Notes under the pieces: model-generated
What the model was told of the DNA's origin: nothing
The model's input: the letters and a program-made list of their open reading frames with translations, nothing else
Databases searched by the model: none
Shown here: in pieces, positions 42,060 through 50,931 of the stretch
How the letters are laid out: the number at the start of each line of letters is the position of its first letter
Numbering within the stretch: position 1 is the first letter of the stretch
Source of the DNA: an uncultured Collinsella sp.
GTDB taxonomy: Bacteria; Actinomycetota; Coriobacteriia; Coriobacteriales; Coriobacteriaceae
DNA length: 64,000 nt
Assembly (NCBI GenBank): GCA_900541055.1
Contig: UQHZ01000005.1
Span: forward strand, 1 to 64,000
Direction: 5' to 3'
Translations under genes and position numbers: made by a program

Positions 42060-43463
42060 TTAGAAGTCGGCGTTGCCCACGGTGCGCGGGTGCGGCAGGA
42101 CGTCGCGGATGTTGCCCACGCCGGTCAGATACATGACCAAGCGCTCGAAGCCCAGACCGTAGCCGGCGTGCTTGCAGGAACCGTAGCGGCGCAGGTCAAG
42201 GTAGTACTTGTACTGCTCGGGATTCATGCCCAGGTCCTTGATGCGGGCCTCGAGCAGATCCAGGCGCTCCTCGCGCTGGGAGCCGCCGATAATCTCGCCG
42301 ATACCGGGAACCAGGCAGTCGGCGGCGGCGACGGTCTTGCCGTCTTCGTTCATGCGCATGTAGAACGCCTTGATCTCGGCCGGGTAGTCGGTCACGAAGG
42401 TCGGGCGCTTAAAGTGCTCCTCGGTCAGGAAGCGCTCGTGCTCGGTCTGCAGGTCGATGCCCCAGCTGACGGGGTAATCAAACTGGTGGCCAGCAGCGAC
42501 TGCCTGCTCCAGGATCTCGACGGCCTCGGTGTAGGTAACGCGGGCAAAGTCGGAGTTGGCGACATGGTCCAGGCGCTCGAGCAGACCCTTGTCCACAAAC
42601 TTGTTGAGCATATTGAGCTCGTCGGGGCAGGTTGCCATAACGTCCTTGAGGACGTACTTGAGCATGGCCTCGGCGTTATCCATGTAGTCGTTCAGGTCGG
42701 CAAAGGCCATCTCGGGCTCGATCATCCAAAACTCGGCGGCGTGGCGCGTGGTGTTGGAGTTCTCGGCACGGAAGGTTGGGCCAAAGGTGTACACGTCGCC
42801 AAAGGCCATGGCAAAGTTCTCGGCATTGAGCTGGCCGGACACGGTGAGGCTCGCATGCTTGCCAAAGAAGTCCTGGCTCCAGTCGACCTCGCCGGACTCG
42901 GTGAGGGGCGGATTTTTGGGGTCGAGCGTGGTCACGCGGAACATCTCGCCGGCGCCCTCGCAGTCACTCGTGGTGATGATGGGGGTGTTGACGTAGACAA
43001 AGCCCTGCTCCTGGAAGAAGCGGTGGATGGCGGCAGCCGCGACAGAGCGGATGCGGAACACGGCGCGGAACAGGTTGGTGCGCGGGCGCAGGTGCTGCTG
43101 GGTGCGCAGGAACTCGACGGTTGCGCGCTTCTTCTGCAGCGGGTAATCCGGGGCGCTCGTGCCCTCGACCTCGATGGAGGTGGCAGAAAGCTCGAAAGGC
43201 TGGGGCGCATCGGGGGTCAGCTTGACGGTGCCGGTGCAAATGAGTGCGGCCGAGACGTTTTGATGGGCGATCTCGTCGTAGTTGTCGAGTGCCTCGCGGT
43301 TCATGACGACCTGCAGGTCGCGGAAGCAGCTGCCGTCGTTGAGCGTAACAAAGCCAAAGTTCTTCATGTCGCGGACGGACTTGACCCAGCCGGCGACGGT
43401 GACGGTCTGGCCGCCGAGCGACTCGGCATCGGCATAGAGCTGCGCGATTTTGGTGCGGTTCAC
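42060..43463 (-). CDS. asnS: Asparaginyl-tRNA synthetase
   Basis: This 467-residue class II synthetase charges tRNA-Asn. An OB-fold anticodon-binding domain (VTVAGWVKSVRDMKNFGFVTLNDGS) is followed by the catalytic core. Motif 2 lies at RAENSNTTRHAAEFWMIEPEMAF and motif 3 at GLGFERLVMYLTGVGNIRDVLPHPR. The C-terminus with RTVGNADF is intact. GTG at 43463 is chosen because GGGAGGA lies just before it and the length then equals E. coli AsnS; ATG codons at 43475 and 43500 lack a ribosome site. I see no T-box in the leader. Confidence 0.95.
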   Translation of the reverse strand: MNRTKIAQLYADAESLGGQTVTVAGWVKSVRDMKNFGFVTLNDGSCFRDLQVVMNREALDNYDEIAHQNVSAALICTGTVKLTPDAPQPFELSATSIEVEGTSAPDYPLQKKRATVEFLRTQQHLRPRTNLFRAVFRIRSVAAAAIHRFFQEQGFVYVNTPIITTSDCEGAGEMFRVTTLDPKNPPLTESGEVDWSQDFFGKHASLTVSGQLNAENFAMAFGDVYTFGPTFRAENSNTTRHAAEFWMIEPEMAFADLNDYMDNAEAMLKYVLKDVMATCPDELNMLNKFVDKGLLERLDHVANSDFARVTYTEAVEILEQAVAAGHQFDYPVSWGIDLQTEHERFLTEEHFKRPTFVTDYPAEIKAFYMRMNEDGKTVAAADCLVPGIGEIIGGSQREERLDLLEARIKDLGMNPEQYKYYLDLRRYGSCKHAGYGLGFERLVMYLTGVGNIRDVLPHPRTVGNADF

Positions 43464-43573
43464 GTATCCTCCCATAACGGTTGAATGATAGTTATCCATA
43501 CAGTTCGATATTCTAGCAGCTCGGCTCATTTGGGCTATACAGATAAAGCATTGGCGGGATGGTTTTTCAAACG

Positions 43574-43607
43574 AAAAGCGCCCGCGGCCAAATGGTCGCG
43601 GGCGCTT
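43574..43607 (-). terminator. EIIA terminator
   Basis: A perfect GCGCCCGCG/CGCGGGCGC stem is followed by TTTT on the minus strand, 38 bases past the EIIA stop. Confidence 0.8.
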
Positions 43608-43644
43608 GACGAGGTGCCTTTTGGCTGTGTGGCGCGGGGCCTGG

Positions 43645-44208
43645 CTACTTGGTCTTGGCAACCAGCAGCGGGTCGCCAAGCTTGACGAGCGGGTTGCCGC
43701 CGATAAGCGTTCCAGACTCGCCGACATGGTCGATGCTCTTAAGACGATCGAGCTCGGAGACGATGACGGTCACGATGTCCTCGTGACCAGCGGCCTTAAT
43801 GGCCTCGCGGTCGAAACTGATGAGCGGCTGGCCTGCCTTGACCACATCGCCCATCTCGACAAAGCGGGCAAAACCCTTGCCGTTCATTTCCACGGTGCCC
43901 AGGCCGACATGGATGAACACGCGAAGACCGTCCTCGGTGATCATGCCAATGGAGTGGTTGGTGACAGTGGTGGCGCCGATGCGGCCGTTGGCGGGCGCAT
44001 AGATGGTGCCGGTAATGGGCTCGATGCCATAGCCCTGGCCAAGCATGCCCGAGGCGATCGTCTCGTCGGGAACCTCGTTCAGGTTGACGAGCACGCCGTT
44101 GACGGGGGCATAGATGACGCCTTCGCGGGTGGCGAAGCTTGCTGCGGGCGGAACGGACGCCTCGCCGGTCGAGGTGAAGGTGGACTTAAGCGAATCGAGC
44201 AGACCCAT
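43645..44208 (-). CDS. PTS glucose-type EIIA component
   Basis: This 187-residue protein carries phosphate from HPr to an EIIBC sugar permease. The EIIA-Glc fold is recognised by PVNGVLVNLNEVPDETIASGMLGQGYGIEP, TNHSIGM, and VFIHVGLGTVEMNG, whose His is the phosphorylation site. It is free-standing, as Crr is, and no EIIB or EIIC is nearby; it may serve several permeases. The start at 44208 follows TTGGAGG. A cre-like palindrome lies about 50 bases upstream. Confidence 0.93.
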   Translation of the reverse strand: MGLLDSLKSTFTSTGEASVPPAASFATREGVIYAPVNGVLVNLNEVPDETIASGMLGQGYGIEPITGTIYAPANGRIGATTVTNHSIGMITEDGLRVFIHVGLGTVEMNGKGFARFVEMGDVVKAGQPLISFDREAIKAAGHEDIVTVIVSELDRLKSIDHVGESGTLIGGNPLVKLGDPLLVAKTK

Positions 44209-44251
44209 AGTTGCCTCCAACTTAAATAGGCGCATATCGCGCGTTTGGTTT

Positions 44252-44266
44252 GCCGGAAACGTTTCA
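44252..44266. promoter_or_regulatory. cre-like palindrome
   Basis: CGGAAACGTTTCAC fits the catabolite-responsive consensus TGNAANCGNNNNCA with one mismatch. It lies upstream of the EIIA gene and could bind a LacI-family regulator. Confidence 0.4.
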
Positions 44267-44451
44267 CATGTGTTTCGCGGCTTGGTCAACGCCCCTATTC
44301 TACGCTGCTCAACGATACCTCTGAACTGGGATTATGTGATATATCAGTTGAAGGGAAACTTATTGCCGGAGTGTTTCTGCGCCACGGGTTCAAGTGGGGT
44401 ACGCTTGAAGGCGAAAAACAAGGGCGCATAATTTGCGCGAAGGGAGCACAT

Positions 44452-45354
44452 ATGATTGTCGAGAACCATGCGCTGTGGGGCGAGGAGCCGACCGAGGATT
44501 ATCCGGCGACGTTTACGTATTTGGGTGCCGAGCCGTTGCCCGATAAACCGAATGGCCGCCGCCCCGCGGTGATTATCTGTGGCGGAGGTGCGTTTACGCA
44601 TATCGCTCCGCATGAGCAGGATCCTGTGGCGTTTGCGTTTTTGGATCACGGTTACCAGGCCTTTGTGCTCAACTATGTCACGAGTTCTACGGGTGACGTG
44701 AGCTTTCCGCACCCCCAGGCAGATCTTGCCAAGATGGTTGCCACGGTGCGCGCCAACGCCGACGAGTGGCATGTCGATCCTAAGCGCGTGTGCGTCGTGG
44801 GATTCTCGGCGGGCGGCATGATCTGTGCTTCGCTGGCAACGCAATGGAAGACTGGTCCCTTCGCGGGCTTGGCAGGGGCGTGTCCGGACGACATTCGTCC
44901 CGATGCCGTGGTGCTGGGCTATCCATTGCTCGACTTTGCCTATGTGCGCGACATGCAGACGCGCGATCCGCGCATTGACTTGCGTGTGCCCAAGACGGGC
45001 GGCAAGACGGGGCGCGATTTGCTCAACGACTACCTGTCGATGGTGACGGGTGGCGAGGCAACTGACGAGCATTTGGCCGACATCTGCCCCACCACGCATG
45101 TTTCGCGTCAGATGCCGCCGACCTTTGTGTGGGGCGTGTCCGACGACAAAACGGCGCCGATCGCGCAGGTCTATCCGTTTGCGCAGCGCATGGCCGAGGA
45201 GGGCGTTGCATGCGAGATGCACGTCTTCGACCAGGGTGGTCACGGCCTTTCGCTCGGCAACGCCAACACCGCGGTCGACAACGAGGACAAGCAGGTGGCA
45301 GTCCGCCCTTGGATTCGCCTGGCCTTCCGCTTCCTGGAGCGCCACGGGTTTTAG
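44452..45354 (+). CDS. Alpha/beta hydrolase, carbohydrate-esterase-like
   Basis: This 300-residue cytosolic hydrolase of the BD-FAE/esterase type has an oxyanion loop IICGGGAFTHIAP, nucleophile Ser in VVGFSAGGMICA, an acid residue region WGVSDDKTAPI and a catalytic His in FDQGGHGLSLG. It probably removes acetyl groups from sugars; the substrate is unknown. The ATG at 44452 follows AAGGGAG. It has no partner gene. A TTACGGCGTT hairpin follows the stop. Confidence 0.85.
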   Translation: MIVENHALWGEEPTEDYPATFTYLGAEPLPDKPNGRRPAVIICGGGAFTHIAPHEQDPVAFAFLDHGYQAFVLNYVTSSTGDVSFPHPQADLAKMVATVRANADEWHVDPKRVCVVGFSAGGMICASLATQWKTGPFAGLAGACPDDIRPDAVVLGYPLLDFAYVRDMQTRDPRIDLRVPKTGGKTGRDLLNDYLSMVTGGEATDEHLADICPTTHVSRQMPPTFVWGVSDDKTAPIAQVYPFAQRMAEEGVACEMHVFDQGGHGLSLGNANTAVDNEDKQVAVRPWIRLAFRFLERHGF

Positions 45355-45380
45355 TTACGGCGTTTTACCAAACGCCGTAA
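45355..45380 (+). terminator. Hairpin right after the esterase stop
   Basis: TTACGGCGTT (45355-45364) pairs with AACGCCGTAA (45371-45380); no T-run follows, so termination is doubtful. Confidence 0.4.
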
Positions 45381-45394
45381 CCACTTGACGCTGC

Positions 45395-45493
45395 AAGCCC
45401 GCCAGGGCGGCAATCTGCCTTTCAACTTCGGCGGCATGACCAAAAGGTCAATGCCGCCTCGTTTCAAGGCACCTTGCTCGCCCTGGCGGGCTT
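45395..45493. repeat. Nested palindromic repeat, family B, copy 2
   Basis: Perfect 15-bp outer arms AAGCCCGCCAGGGCG (45395-45409, inverse at 45479-45493) enclose GGCGGCATGACC (45430-45441) with GGTCAATGCCGCC (45446-45458). It is related, in reverse orientation, to 19158-19260. Confidence 0.8.
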
Positions 45494-45537
45494 TCGCCGT
45501 CGGTTCCAAGACATCGGCGTTGCCATGGCCTAGATGC

Positions 45538-45584
45538 GGCACTTGGGGACGTTCCTTTTGCGCCGGCACTTGGGGACGGTCCTT
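45538..45584 (+). repeat. Tandem 20-mer with 27-bp period
   Basis: GGCACTTGGGGACGTTCCTT (45538-45557) is repeated at 45565-45584 with one change. The GGGGAC core recalls the loop of the hairpin repeat family. Confidence 0.75.
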
Positions 45585-45599
45585 GCAGCAATCTGTCGA

Positions 45600-45672
45600 T
45601 TGAACGTCGTTGCGTGTTCACGCTATCATGTAAGCTTAAAATTGGTTAGCCATGGCAAACGGTTAGCCATGG
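45600..45672 (+). promoter_or_regulatory. feoAB promoter with direct-repeat operator
   Basis: TTGAAC (45600-45605), 18 bases, TATCAT (45624-45629). Downstream, GGTTAGCCATGG occurs twice 17 bp apart (45644-45655, 45661-45672). GGTTAGCC resembles the half-site of DtxR/IdeR iron boxes, which suits an iron importer, but the sites are direct rather than inverted. Confidence 0.5.
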
Positions 45673-45719
45673 TGAACATAAATACAACGCCCTGTGGGCG
45701 CCGGGGGAGGAACACGGAC

Positions 45720-48080
45720 GTGAAGCTCGATACACTCGAGATTGGAAAGGACGCCGTTGTCGCATCGGTGGCATCGGACGATCAGGCACTCCGACAGCAT
45801 ATTTTGGACATGGGTCTAACGCCGGGCACCGAAGTCACCATGATGAAGTACGCCCCCATGGGTGACCCGCTCGAGATCCGCCTGCGTGGCTACGAGTTGA
45901 CACTGCGTAAGGACGATGCCGCTCGCATCGAGCTCGTGGGTATTCACGACACCGATACAGGTCCGCGCGCTAACGCCGCAATCGGCACGACGGAGCATCC
46001 GGCCCTGGGCGAGGGGACGTATTCGCCCCGTGCGGCAAAGACGGCCGTGCCAGAGGGCGCGCCGCTGCACTTTGCCCTCGCCGGCAACCAAAACTGCGGC
46101 AAGACCACGTTATTCAACCAGCTGACGGGCTCCAACCAGCACGTCGGTAACTTTCCCGGCGTGACGGTCGACCGCAAAGATGGCACCATCCGTAACCATC
46201 CCGAGGCGAGCGTTACCGACCTGCCCGGCATTTACTCCCTGTCGCCGTACACAGGCGAGGAGGTCGTGAGCCGTCAGTTCATCCTCGACGAGCGTCCGGA
46301 CGCCATCATCGACATCATTGACGCCACCAACATCGAGCGCAACCTGTACCTGACACTGCAGCTCATGGAGCTTGACCGTCCTATGGTCATCGCGCTCAAC
46401 ATGATGGACGAGGTGACCGCCAACGGCGGCGCCGTAGACGTCAACTTGCTCGAGAGCCTGTTGGGCGTGCCCGTTGTCCCCATTAGCGCTGCCCGCAACG
46501 AGGGCATCGGCGAGCTGGTGGACCACGCCCTGCACGTGGCGCGGTTCCGCGAGCGCCCTGGTCGCCTGGACTTTTGCGCGCCCGACGGTCCGGACGGCGG
46601 TGCGCTGCATCGCTGCATCCACGGTATTGCTAACCTGATCGAGGACCATGCCGTGACGGCGCACATCCCGGTGCGCTTTGCGGCGACCAAGCTGGTCGAG
46701 GGCGATGAGCTGGTAACCGAGGCGCTTCACCTGGATCGCAATGAGCTCGACGCTATCGAGCACATCATCACCCAGATGGAGGGCGAGGCCGGCACCGACC
46801 GCCTATCTGCGCTGGCCGATATGCGTTTTAGCTTTATCGGCGACGTGTGCGGGCGTTGCGTCGTCAAACCGCACGAGAGCCGCGAGCACGTGCGCTCCGT
46901 CAAGATTGACCGCATCCTGACAGGTCGTTACACAGCCATTCCGGCGTTTCTGGTGATCATGGGCCTCGTCTTTTGGCTGACGTTTGGCGTGATCGGCGCG
47001 GCGTTGCAGGGACTCATGGAGGACGGTATCGCTGCCATCATCGCCTCGGCCGATGCGGGCCTCAAGGCGTTCGGTACCAACGACGTGGTGCGCTCGCTGG
47101 CTGTCGACGGCGTGCTTACGGGCGTGGGCAGTGTGCTGACCTTCCTGCCGATTATCGTCGTGCTCTTTTTGTTCCTCTCCATTCTGGAAGACTCCGGATA
47201 CATGGCGCGCGTGGCCTTTGTCATGGATAAGGTGTTGCGTCGCTTTGGCCTGTCGGGTCGCAGTTTCGTGCCCATGCTCGTCGGTTTTGGCTGCACCGTG
47301 CCGGCTATCATGTCGACCCGTACGCTCCCATCCGAGCACGACCGCAAGATGACGGTCATGCTCACGCCGTTTATGAGCTGCTCAGCCAAGCTGCCGGTTT
47401 ACGGCTTGCTGTGCGGGGCGTTTTTCCCGCAGGCGACGGTTCCCGCCATGGTCTCGCTCTATCTGATCGGTATCGTGGTCGGCTGCGTCGCGGCTTTGGT
47501 GCTCAACCGCACGGCATTTAAGGGCGACCCGGTGCCGTTTATCATGGAGCTCCCCAATTACCGCCTGCCGAGCGTCAAGACGACGGTGATGCTGGCATGG
47601 GATAAGGCCAAGGACTTCATCACCAAGGCCTTTACCATTATCTTTGCCGCGACCGTGGTCATCTGGTTCCTTCAGACGTTCGACATCCGCTTTAACGTGG
47701 TCGCCGACCAGTCGCAAAGCCTGCTTGCCGGTCTGGGTAGCATCATCGCGCCGGTGTTGGCCCCGCTCGGCTTTGGCGACTGGCGCGCCTCGACGGCGCT
47801 CGTCACGGGGTTCATTGCCAAGGAGAGCGTCATCTCGACGCTCACGGTGCTTTTGGGCGCAACGTCGCCCGCGGCGCTGTCGACCATGTTTTCGCCGTTT
47901 ACCGCCTACGTGTTCTTGGTCTTTACGTTGCTGTACCCGCCTTGTGTGGCGGCAATCGGCGCCGTCAAGAGCGAGTTGGGCGCGCGCTATGCCGTGGCCG
48001 TATTCGCGTTTCAGGTCGCCGTTGCCTGGATCGTGGCGTTTGTCGTGCATTCGGCGGGCATATTGCTGGGGTTGGCTTAG
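45720..48080 (+). CDS. feoB: Ferrous iron transporter, FeoA-FeoB fusion
   Basis: This 786-residue membrane protein imports Fe2+. Residues 1-75 are a FeoA/SH3-like domain (LDMGLTPGTEVTMMKYAPMGDPLEIRLRGYELTLR). A linker to about 115 follows, then the FeoB G-domain: GNQNCGKTTLFN (G1), GNFPGVTVDRKDG, DLPGIYSLSPY (G3) and NMMDE (G4). The helical GDI and the membrane part follow, with two Gate motifs (MLVGFGCTVPAIMSTRTL and MSCSAKLPVYGLL). The GTG at 45720 is 9 bases after GGGGGAGG, so it is preferred over an ATG at 45669. The fusion removes the need for a separate FeoA. Confidence 0.94.
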   Translation: MKLDTLEIGKDAVVASVASDDQALRQHILDMGLTPGTEVTMMKYAPMGDPLEIRLRGYELTLRKDDAARIELVGIHDTDTGPRANAAIGTTEHPALGEGTYSPRAAKTAVPEGAPLHFALAGNQNCGKTTLFNQLTGSNQHVGNFPGVTVDRKDGTIRNHPEASVTDLPGIYSLSPYTGEEVVSRQFILDERPDAIIDIIDATNIERNLYLTLQLMELDRPMVIALNMMDEVTANGGAVDVNLLESLLGVPVVPISAARNEGIGELVDHALHVARFRERPGRLDFCAPDGPDGGALHRCIHGIANLIEDHAVTAHIPVRFAATKLVEGDELVTEALHLDRNELDAIEHIITQMEGEAGTDRLSALADMRFSFIGDVCGRCVVKPHESREHVRSVKIDRILTGRYTAIPAFLVIMGLVFWLTFGVIGAALQGLMEDGIAAIIASADAGLKAFGTNDVVRSLAVDGVLTGVGSVLTFLPIIVVLFLFLSILEDSGYMARVAFVMDKVLRRFGLSGRSFVPMLVGFGCTVPAIMSTRTLPSEHDRKMTVMLTPFMSCSAKLPVYGLLCGAFFPQATVPAMVSLYLIGIVVGCVAALVLNRTAFKGDPVPFIMELPNYRLPSVKTTVMLAWDKAKDFITKAFTIIFAATVVIWFLQTFDIRFNVVADQSQSLLAGLGSIIAPVLAPLGFGDWRASTALVTGFIAKESVISTLTVLLGATSPAALSTMFSPFTAYVFLVFTLLYPPCVAAIGAVKSELGARYAVAVFAFQVAVAWIVAFVVHSAGILLGLA

Positions 48081-48122
48081 TTATGAATTGACGGCGCAAC
48101 CTCTGTGTATCGAATTGTTTTC

Positions 48123-48160
48123 GGCCCCGCATCTGTACTGACGGATGCGGGGCCGTTGCT
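48123..48160 (+). terminator. feoB terminator
   Basis: A perfect 11-bp stem GGCCCCGCATC (48123-48133) with GATGCGGGGCC (48144-48154) is followed by GTTGCTAT, a weak T-tract. Confidence 0.65.
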
Positions 48161-48200
48161 ATATAATCGCCTCCGCTCAAAACGATTGGAGACGTTATAT

Positions 48201-49397
48201 ATGACTCAGACAAGGCAAGACGGCATCACGCTCAAGCAGTGGCTCCCACTCGTCGGGCTCACCTGCTGTGCGTTCGTGTTCAACACGTCGGAGTTTATGC
48301 CCATCGGCCTTTTGACTGATATCGCCGCGTCGTTCTCGCTCACCGAGGCCCAGGCGGGCATCATGATCTCGGTCTATGCCTGGGGCGTCATGCTGCTGTC
48401 GCTGCCGCTCATGGTGTTCGCCTCGCGCTTTGAGTTCAAGCGGATGCTGCTGGGCGTGCTGGCCGTGTTCTCGCTCGGTCAGTTCCTGTCCGCTGTGGCG
48501 CCGACCTATCCCATCCTGGTCTGCGCGCGCCTGGTGGTCGCTTGCGCACATGCCGTGTTCTGGTCAGTCGCCTCGATTATGGCCTCGCGCCTGGTCGACA
48601 CTCGCCACGGCGCGCTCGCCATCAGCATGATCGCTACGGGCTCGTCCATCGCGCAGATCTTTGGCCTGCCGCTCGGTCGCGCCATTGGCTTGGCCGTGGG
48701 CTGGCGCATGACGTTTGCCGTGGTCGGGGGCCTCTCAGCCATCGCGGTCGTCTACCAGGCAGCGGTGTTCCCGGCCATGCCGGCGGGTGAGCGCTTTACT
48801 GTCAAACAGCTGCCCGAGCTGCTCAAGAACCCGCTCCTCATCGCGCTCTACGCAGTTACGGTCTTCATGGCGACCGGCTATTACGCAAGCTACAGCTATA
48901 TCGAGCCCTTCCTGGCGCAGGTCGCGCACGTCGATGCGGGCGCCATTACCATGACGCTGACGGCGTTTGGCTGCTCTGGTTTGCTCGGAAGCTGGCTGTT
49001 TGGCCGCCTGTTCGATGGGCATCGCTTCCCGTTCTTGGCTATCACGCTCTCCGGCGTGCCGGTGGCCCTGCTGCTCATGGGGCCGGCCGCATCGTCGCTC
49101 GTGACAGTGCTTGCCGTCTGCGCACTGTGGGGTTGCTGCGCCACGGCCTTTAACGTGGCGTTTCAGGCCGAGCTCATCAAGCACACGCCGGCAGATTCGT
49201 CGGCCGTCGCCATGTCGATCTTCTCGGGCCTGTTCAACCTCGGTATCGGCACGGGTACCGCGATCGGCGGAGCCGTGGTTTCGGGTCCCGGTATCGCCTG
49301 GATCGGCTTTGTGGGCGGGGCGATTGCCGTCGTGGGCGTTATCCTCGCCATCACGGTGATGTTCCCAGCCATCCGCCGCGCCAAGCCCGTCGCCTAA
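48201..49397 (+). CDS. MFS exporter, SotB/AraJ-like
   Basis: This 398-residue, 12-helix major facilitator has the DHA1 layout with NTSEFMPIGLL near the first helix. The loop 2-3 motif is degenerate (SRFEFKRMLLG). The second half begins at about residue 205. Related proteins export sugars (SotB), purine analogues or drugs; the substrate here is unknown. TTGGAG gives the start at 48201. Palindromic repeat 49413-49479 begins 16 bases after its stop. Confidence 0.88.
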   Translation: MTQTRQDGITLKQWLPLVGLTCCAFVFNTSEFMPIGLLTDIAASFSLTEAQAGIMISVYAWGVMLLSLPLMVFASRFEFKRMLLGVLAVFSLGQFLSAVAPTYPILVCARLVVACAHAVFWSVASIMASRLVDTRHGALAISMIATGSSIAQIFGLPLGRAIGLAVGWRMTFAVVGGLSAIAVVYQAAVFPAMPAGERFTVKQLPELLKNPLLIALYAVTVFMATGYYASYSYIEPFLAQVAHVDAGAITMTLTAFGCSGLLGSWLFGRLFDGHRFPFLAITLSGVPVALLLMGPAASSLVTVLAVCALWGCCATAFNVAFQAELIKHTPADSSAVAMSIFSGLFNLGIGTGTAIGGAVVSGPGIAWIGFVGGAIAVVGVILAITVMFPAIRRAKPVA

Positions 49398-49412
49398 TCA
49401 CGTCCCCTCATC

Positions 49413-49479
49413 AGTTGCGGTGGAATACGGAGTGTTTAGCCCAGTAAACCTGGTAAACAGTCCGTATTTCACCGCAACT
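49413..49479. repeat. Inverted repeat with 23-bp arms, copy 2
   Basis: Arms at 49413-49431 and 49461-49479 match those of 1769-1837 (core GTTGCGGTG-AATAC), while the loops differ. Confidence 0.75.
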
Positions 49480-49551
49480 TATTTTGGGGGAGGGGATGCG
49501 CGGCGGGCATACAATGGATGGCGTTGCGTGAAAGTTACCCGGGAGGTTGCT

Positions 49552-50928
49552 ATGTGGGCATACGAGACGACGTTCTATCAGATCTATCCGCTGGGCTTTT
49601 GCGGGGCTCCGCGCGAAAACGCCGCGCCCGTTGCCGAGGATGAGCTCGCCCAGGCTGCCAACGCCGCGCCCAACCCCGATGCTCCTATCATGAAGGTCGC
49701 CCAATGGGCCGACTACATGCAGGAACTCGGCGTTGGCGCTGTGCTCATCAACCCACCGCTCGAATCTGATAGCCACGGCTACGATACACGCAGCCTGCGC
49801 CATATCGACCGTCGCCTGGGTGGGGACGCCGACTTTGCCGCCGTATGCGACACGCTGCATGCCCATGGCATCCGCGTGGTGCTCGATGCCGTCTTCAACC
49901 ACGTCGGCCGCGGTTTTTGGGCCTTCCGCGATGTGCAGGAGCGCAAGTGGGACTCGCCGTACAAGGACTGGTTCCACATTAGCTTTGACGGCGATTCCTG
50001 CTATGGCGATGGCTTTTGGTACGAGGGCTGGGAAGGCCATTTTGAGCTTGTGAAGCTCAACCTGCAAAATCCCGCTGTGGTCGATTACCTGCTCGAGTCC
50101 GTGCGCCGCTGGGCCGAGGTCTTTGGCGTCGACGGCCTGCGCCTGGACGTTGCCTATATGCTCGACCGCGACTTTATGCGCCGCCTGCACGTCTTTACCC
50201 GTGAGCTCAAGCCCGACTTTGTGCTGATCGGCGAGACGCTCCACGGCGACTACAACCAAATCGTCAACGACGAGATGCTCGACTCGTGCACTAATTACGA
50301 GTGCTACAAGGGCCTGTATTCCAGCTTTAACTCGGTCAACATGTTCGAGATCGCCCATTCGCTGCACCGTCAGTTTGGCGGCGACCCTTGGTGCATCTAC
50401 CGCGGCAAACATCTGCTTTCGTTTGTCGACAACCACGATGTGCCGCGCCTGGCAAGTATCCTCACCGACAAATCCTGTCTGCGTCCCGCCTACGGCATGC
50501 TCTTTGGTATGCCGGGCATTCCGTGCGTCTACTATGGCGGCGAGTGGGGGATTCCTGGCGAAAAGGGCGACCCCGATGGTGACTGGGCTCTGCGACCTGC
50601 GCTCGATGAGCCTGCGCCCAACGAGCTGACGGCGTTCATCACGCAGCTCGCACACCTTCGTTCGGCCGACGACGCGGCGGCCCGTGCTCTCAACTACGGT
50701 GCCTATCGCAACGTGGTGATCCAGAACAAGCAGCTGCTGTTCGAGCGCGCCTGCGACGACGCGACGGTGCTCGTGGCGGTCAATGCCGTGAACGAGCCCT
50801 ATACCTTTGGAGCCGGCGAACTCAACGGCTCCTTCGTCGACCTGCTTGCCGACGGTGCGCCCACGGTCGAGCTGACGGGTATCCTCGAGCTTGCACCCTA
50901 CGAGGTGCGCTATCTGCTGAGGGCCTAG
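49552..50928 (+). CDS. GH13 alpha-glycosidase (alpha-amylase family)
   Basis: This 458-residue cytosolic enzyme hydrolyses alpha-glucosidic bonds. It has a TIM barrel with the GH13 signature regions: DAVFNH (region I), DGLRLDVAY with nucleophile Asp199, LIGETLH with acid/base Glu228, and SFVDNHD with Asp296. The chain is compact, with a short C-terminal beta domain from about 385 and no N-terminal CBM, like cyclomaltodextrinase- or maltase-type members without signal peptide. GGGAGG precedes the ATG at 49552. The DNA glycosylase gene begins 3 bases after its stop. Confidence 0.9.
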   Translation: MWAYETTFYQIYPLGFCGAPRENAAPVAEDELAQAANAAPNPDAPIMKVAQWADYMQELGVGAVLINPPLESDSHGYDTRSLRHIDRRLGGDADFAAVCDTLHAHGIRVVLDAVFNHVGRGFWAFRDVQERKWDSPYKDWFHISFDGDSCYGDGFWYEGWEGHFELVKLNLQNPAVVDYLLESVRRWAEVFGVDGLRLDVAYMLDRDFMRRLHVFTRELKPDFVLIGETLHGDYNQIVNDEMLDSCTNYECYKGLYSSFNSVNMFEIAHSLHRQFGGDPWCIYRGKHLLSFVDNHDVPRLASILTDKSCLRPAYGMLFGMPGIPCVYYGGEWGIPGEKGDPDGDWALRPALDEPAPNELTAFITQLAHLRSADDAAARALNYGAYRNVVIQNKQLLFERACDDATVLVAVNAVNEPYTFGAGELNGSFVDLLADGAPTVELTGILELAPYEVRYLLRA

Positions 50929-50931
50929 CTC

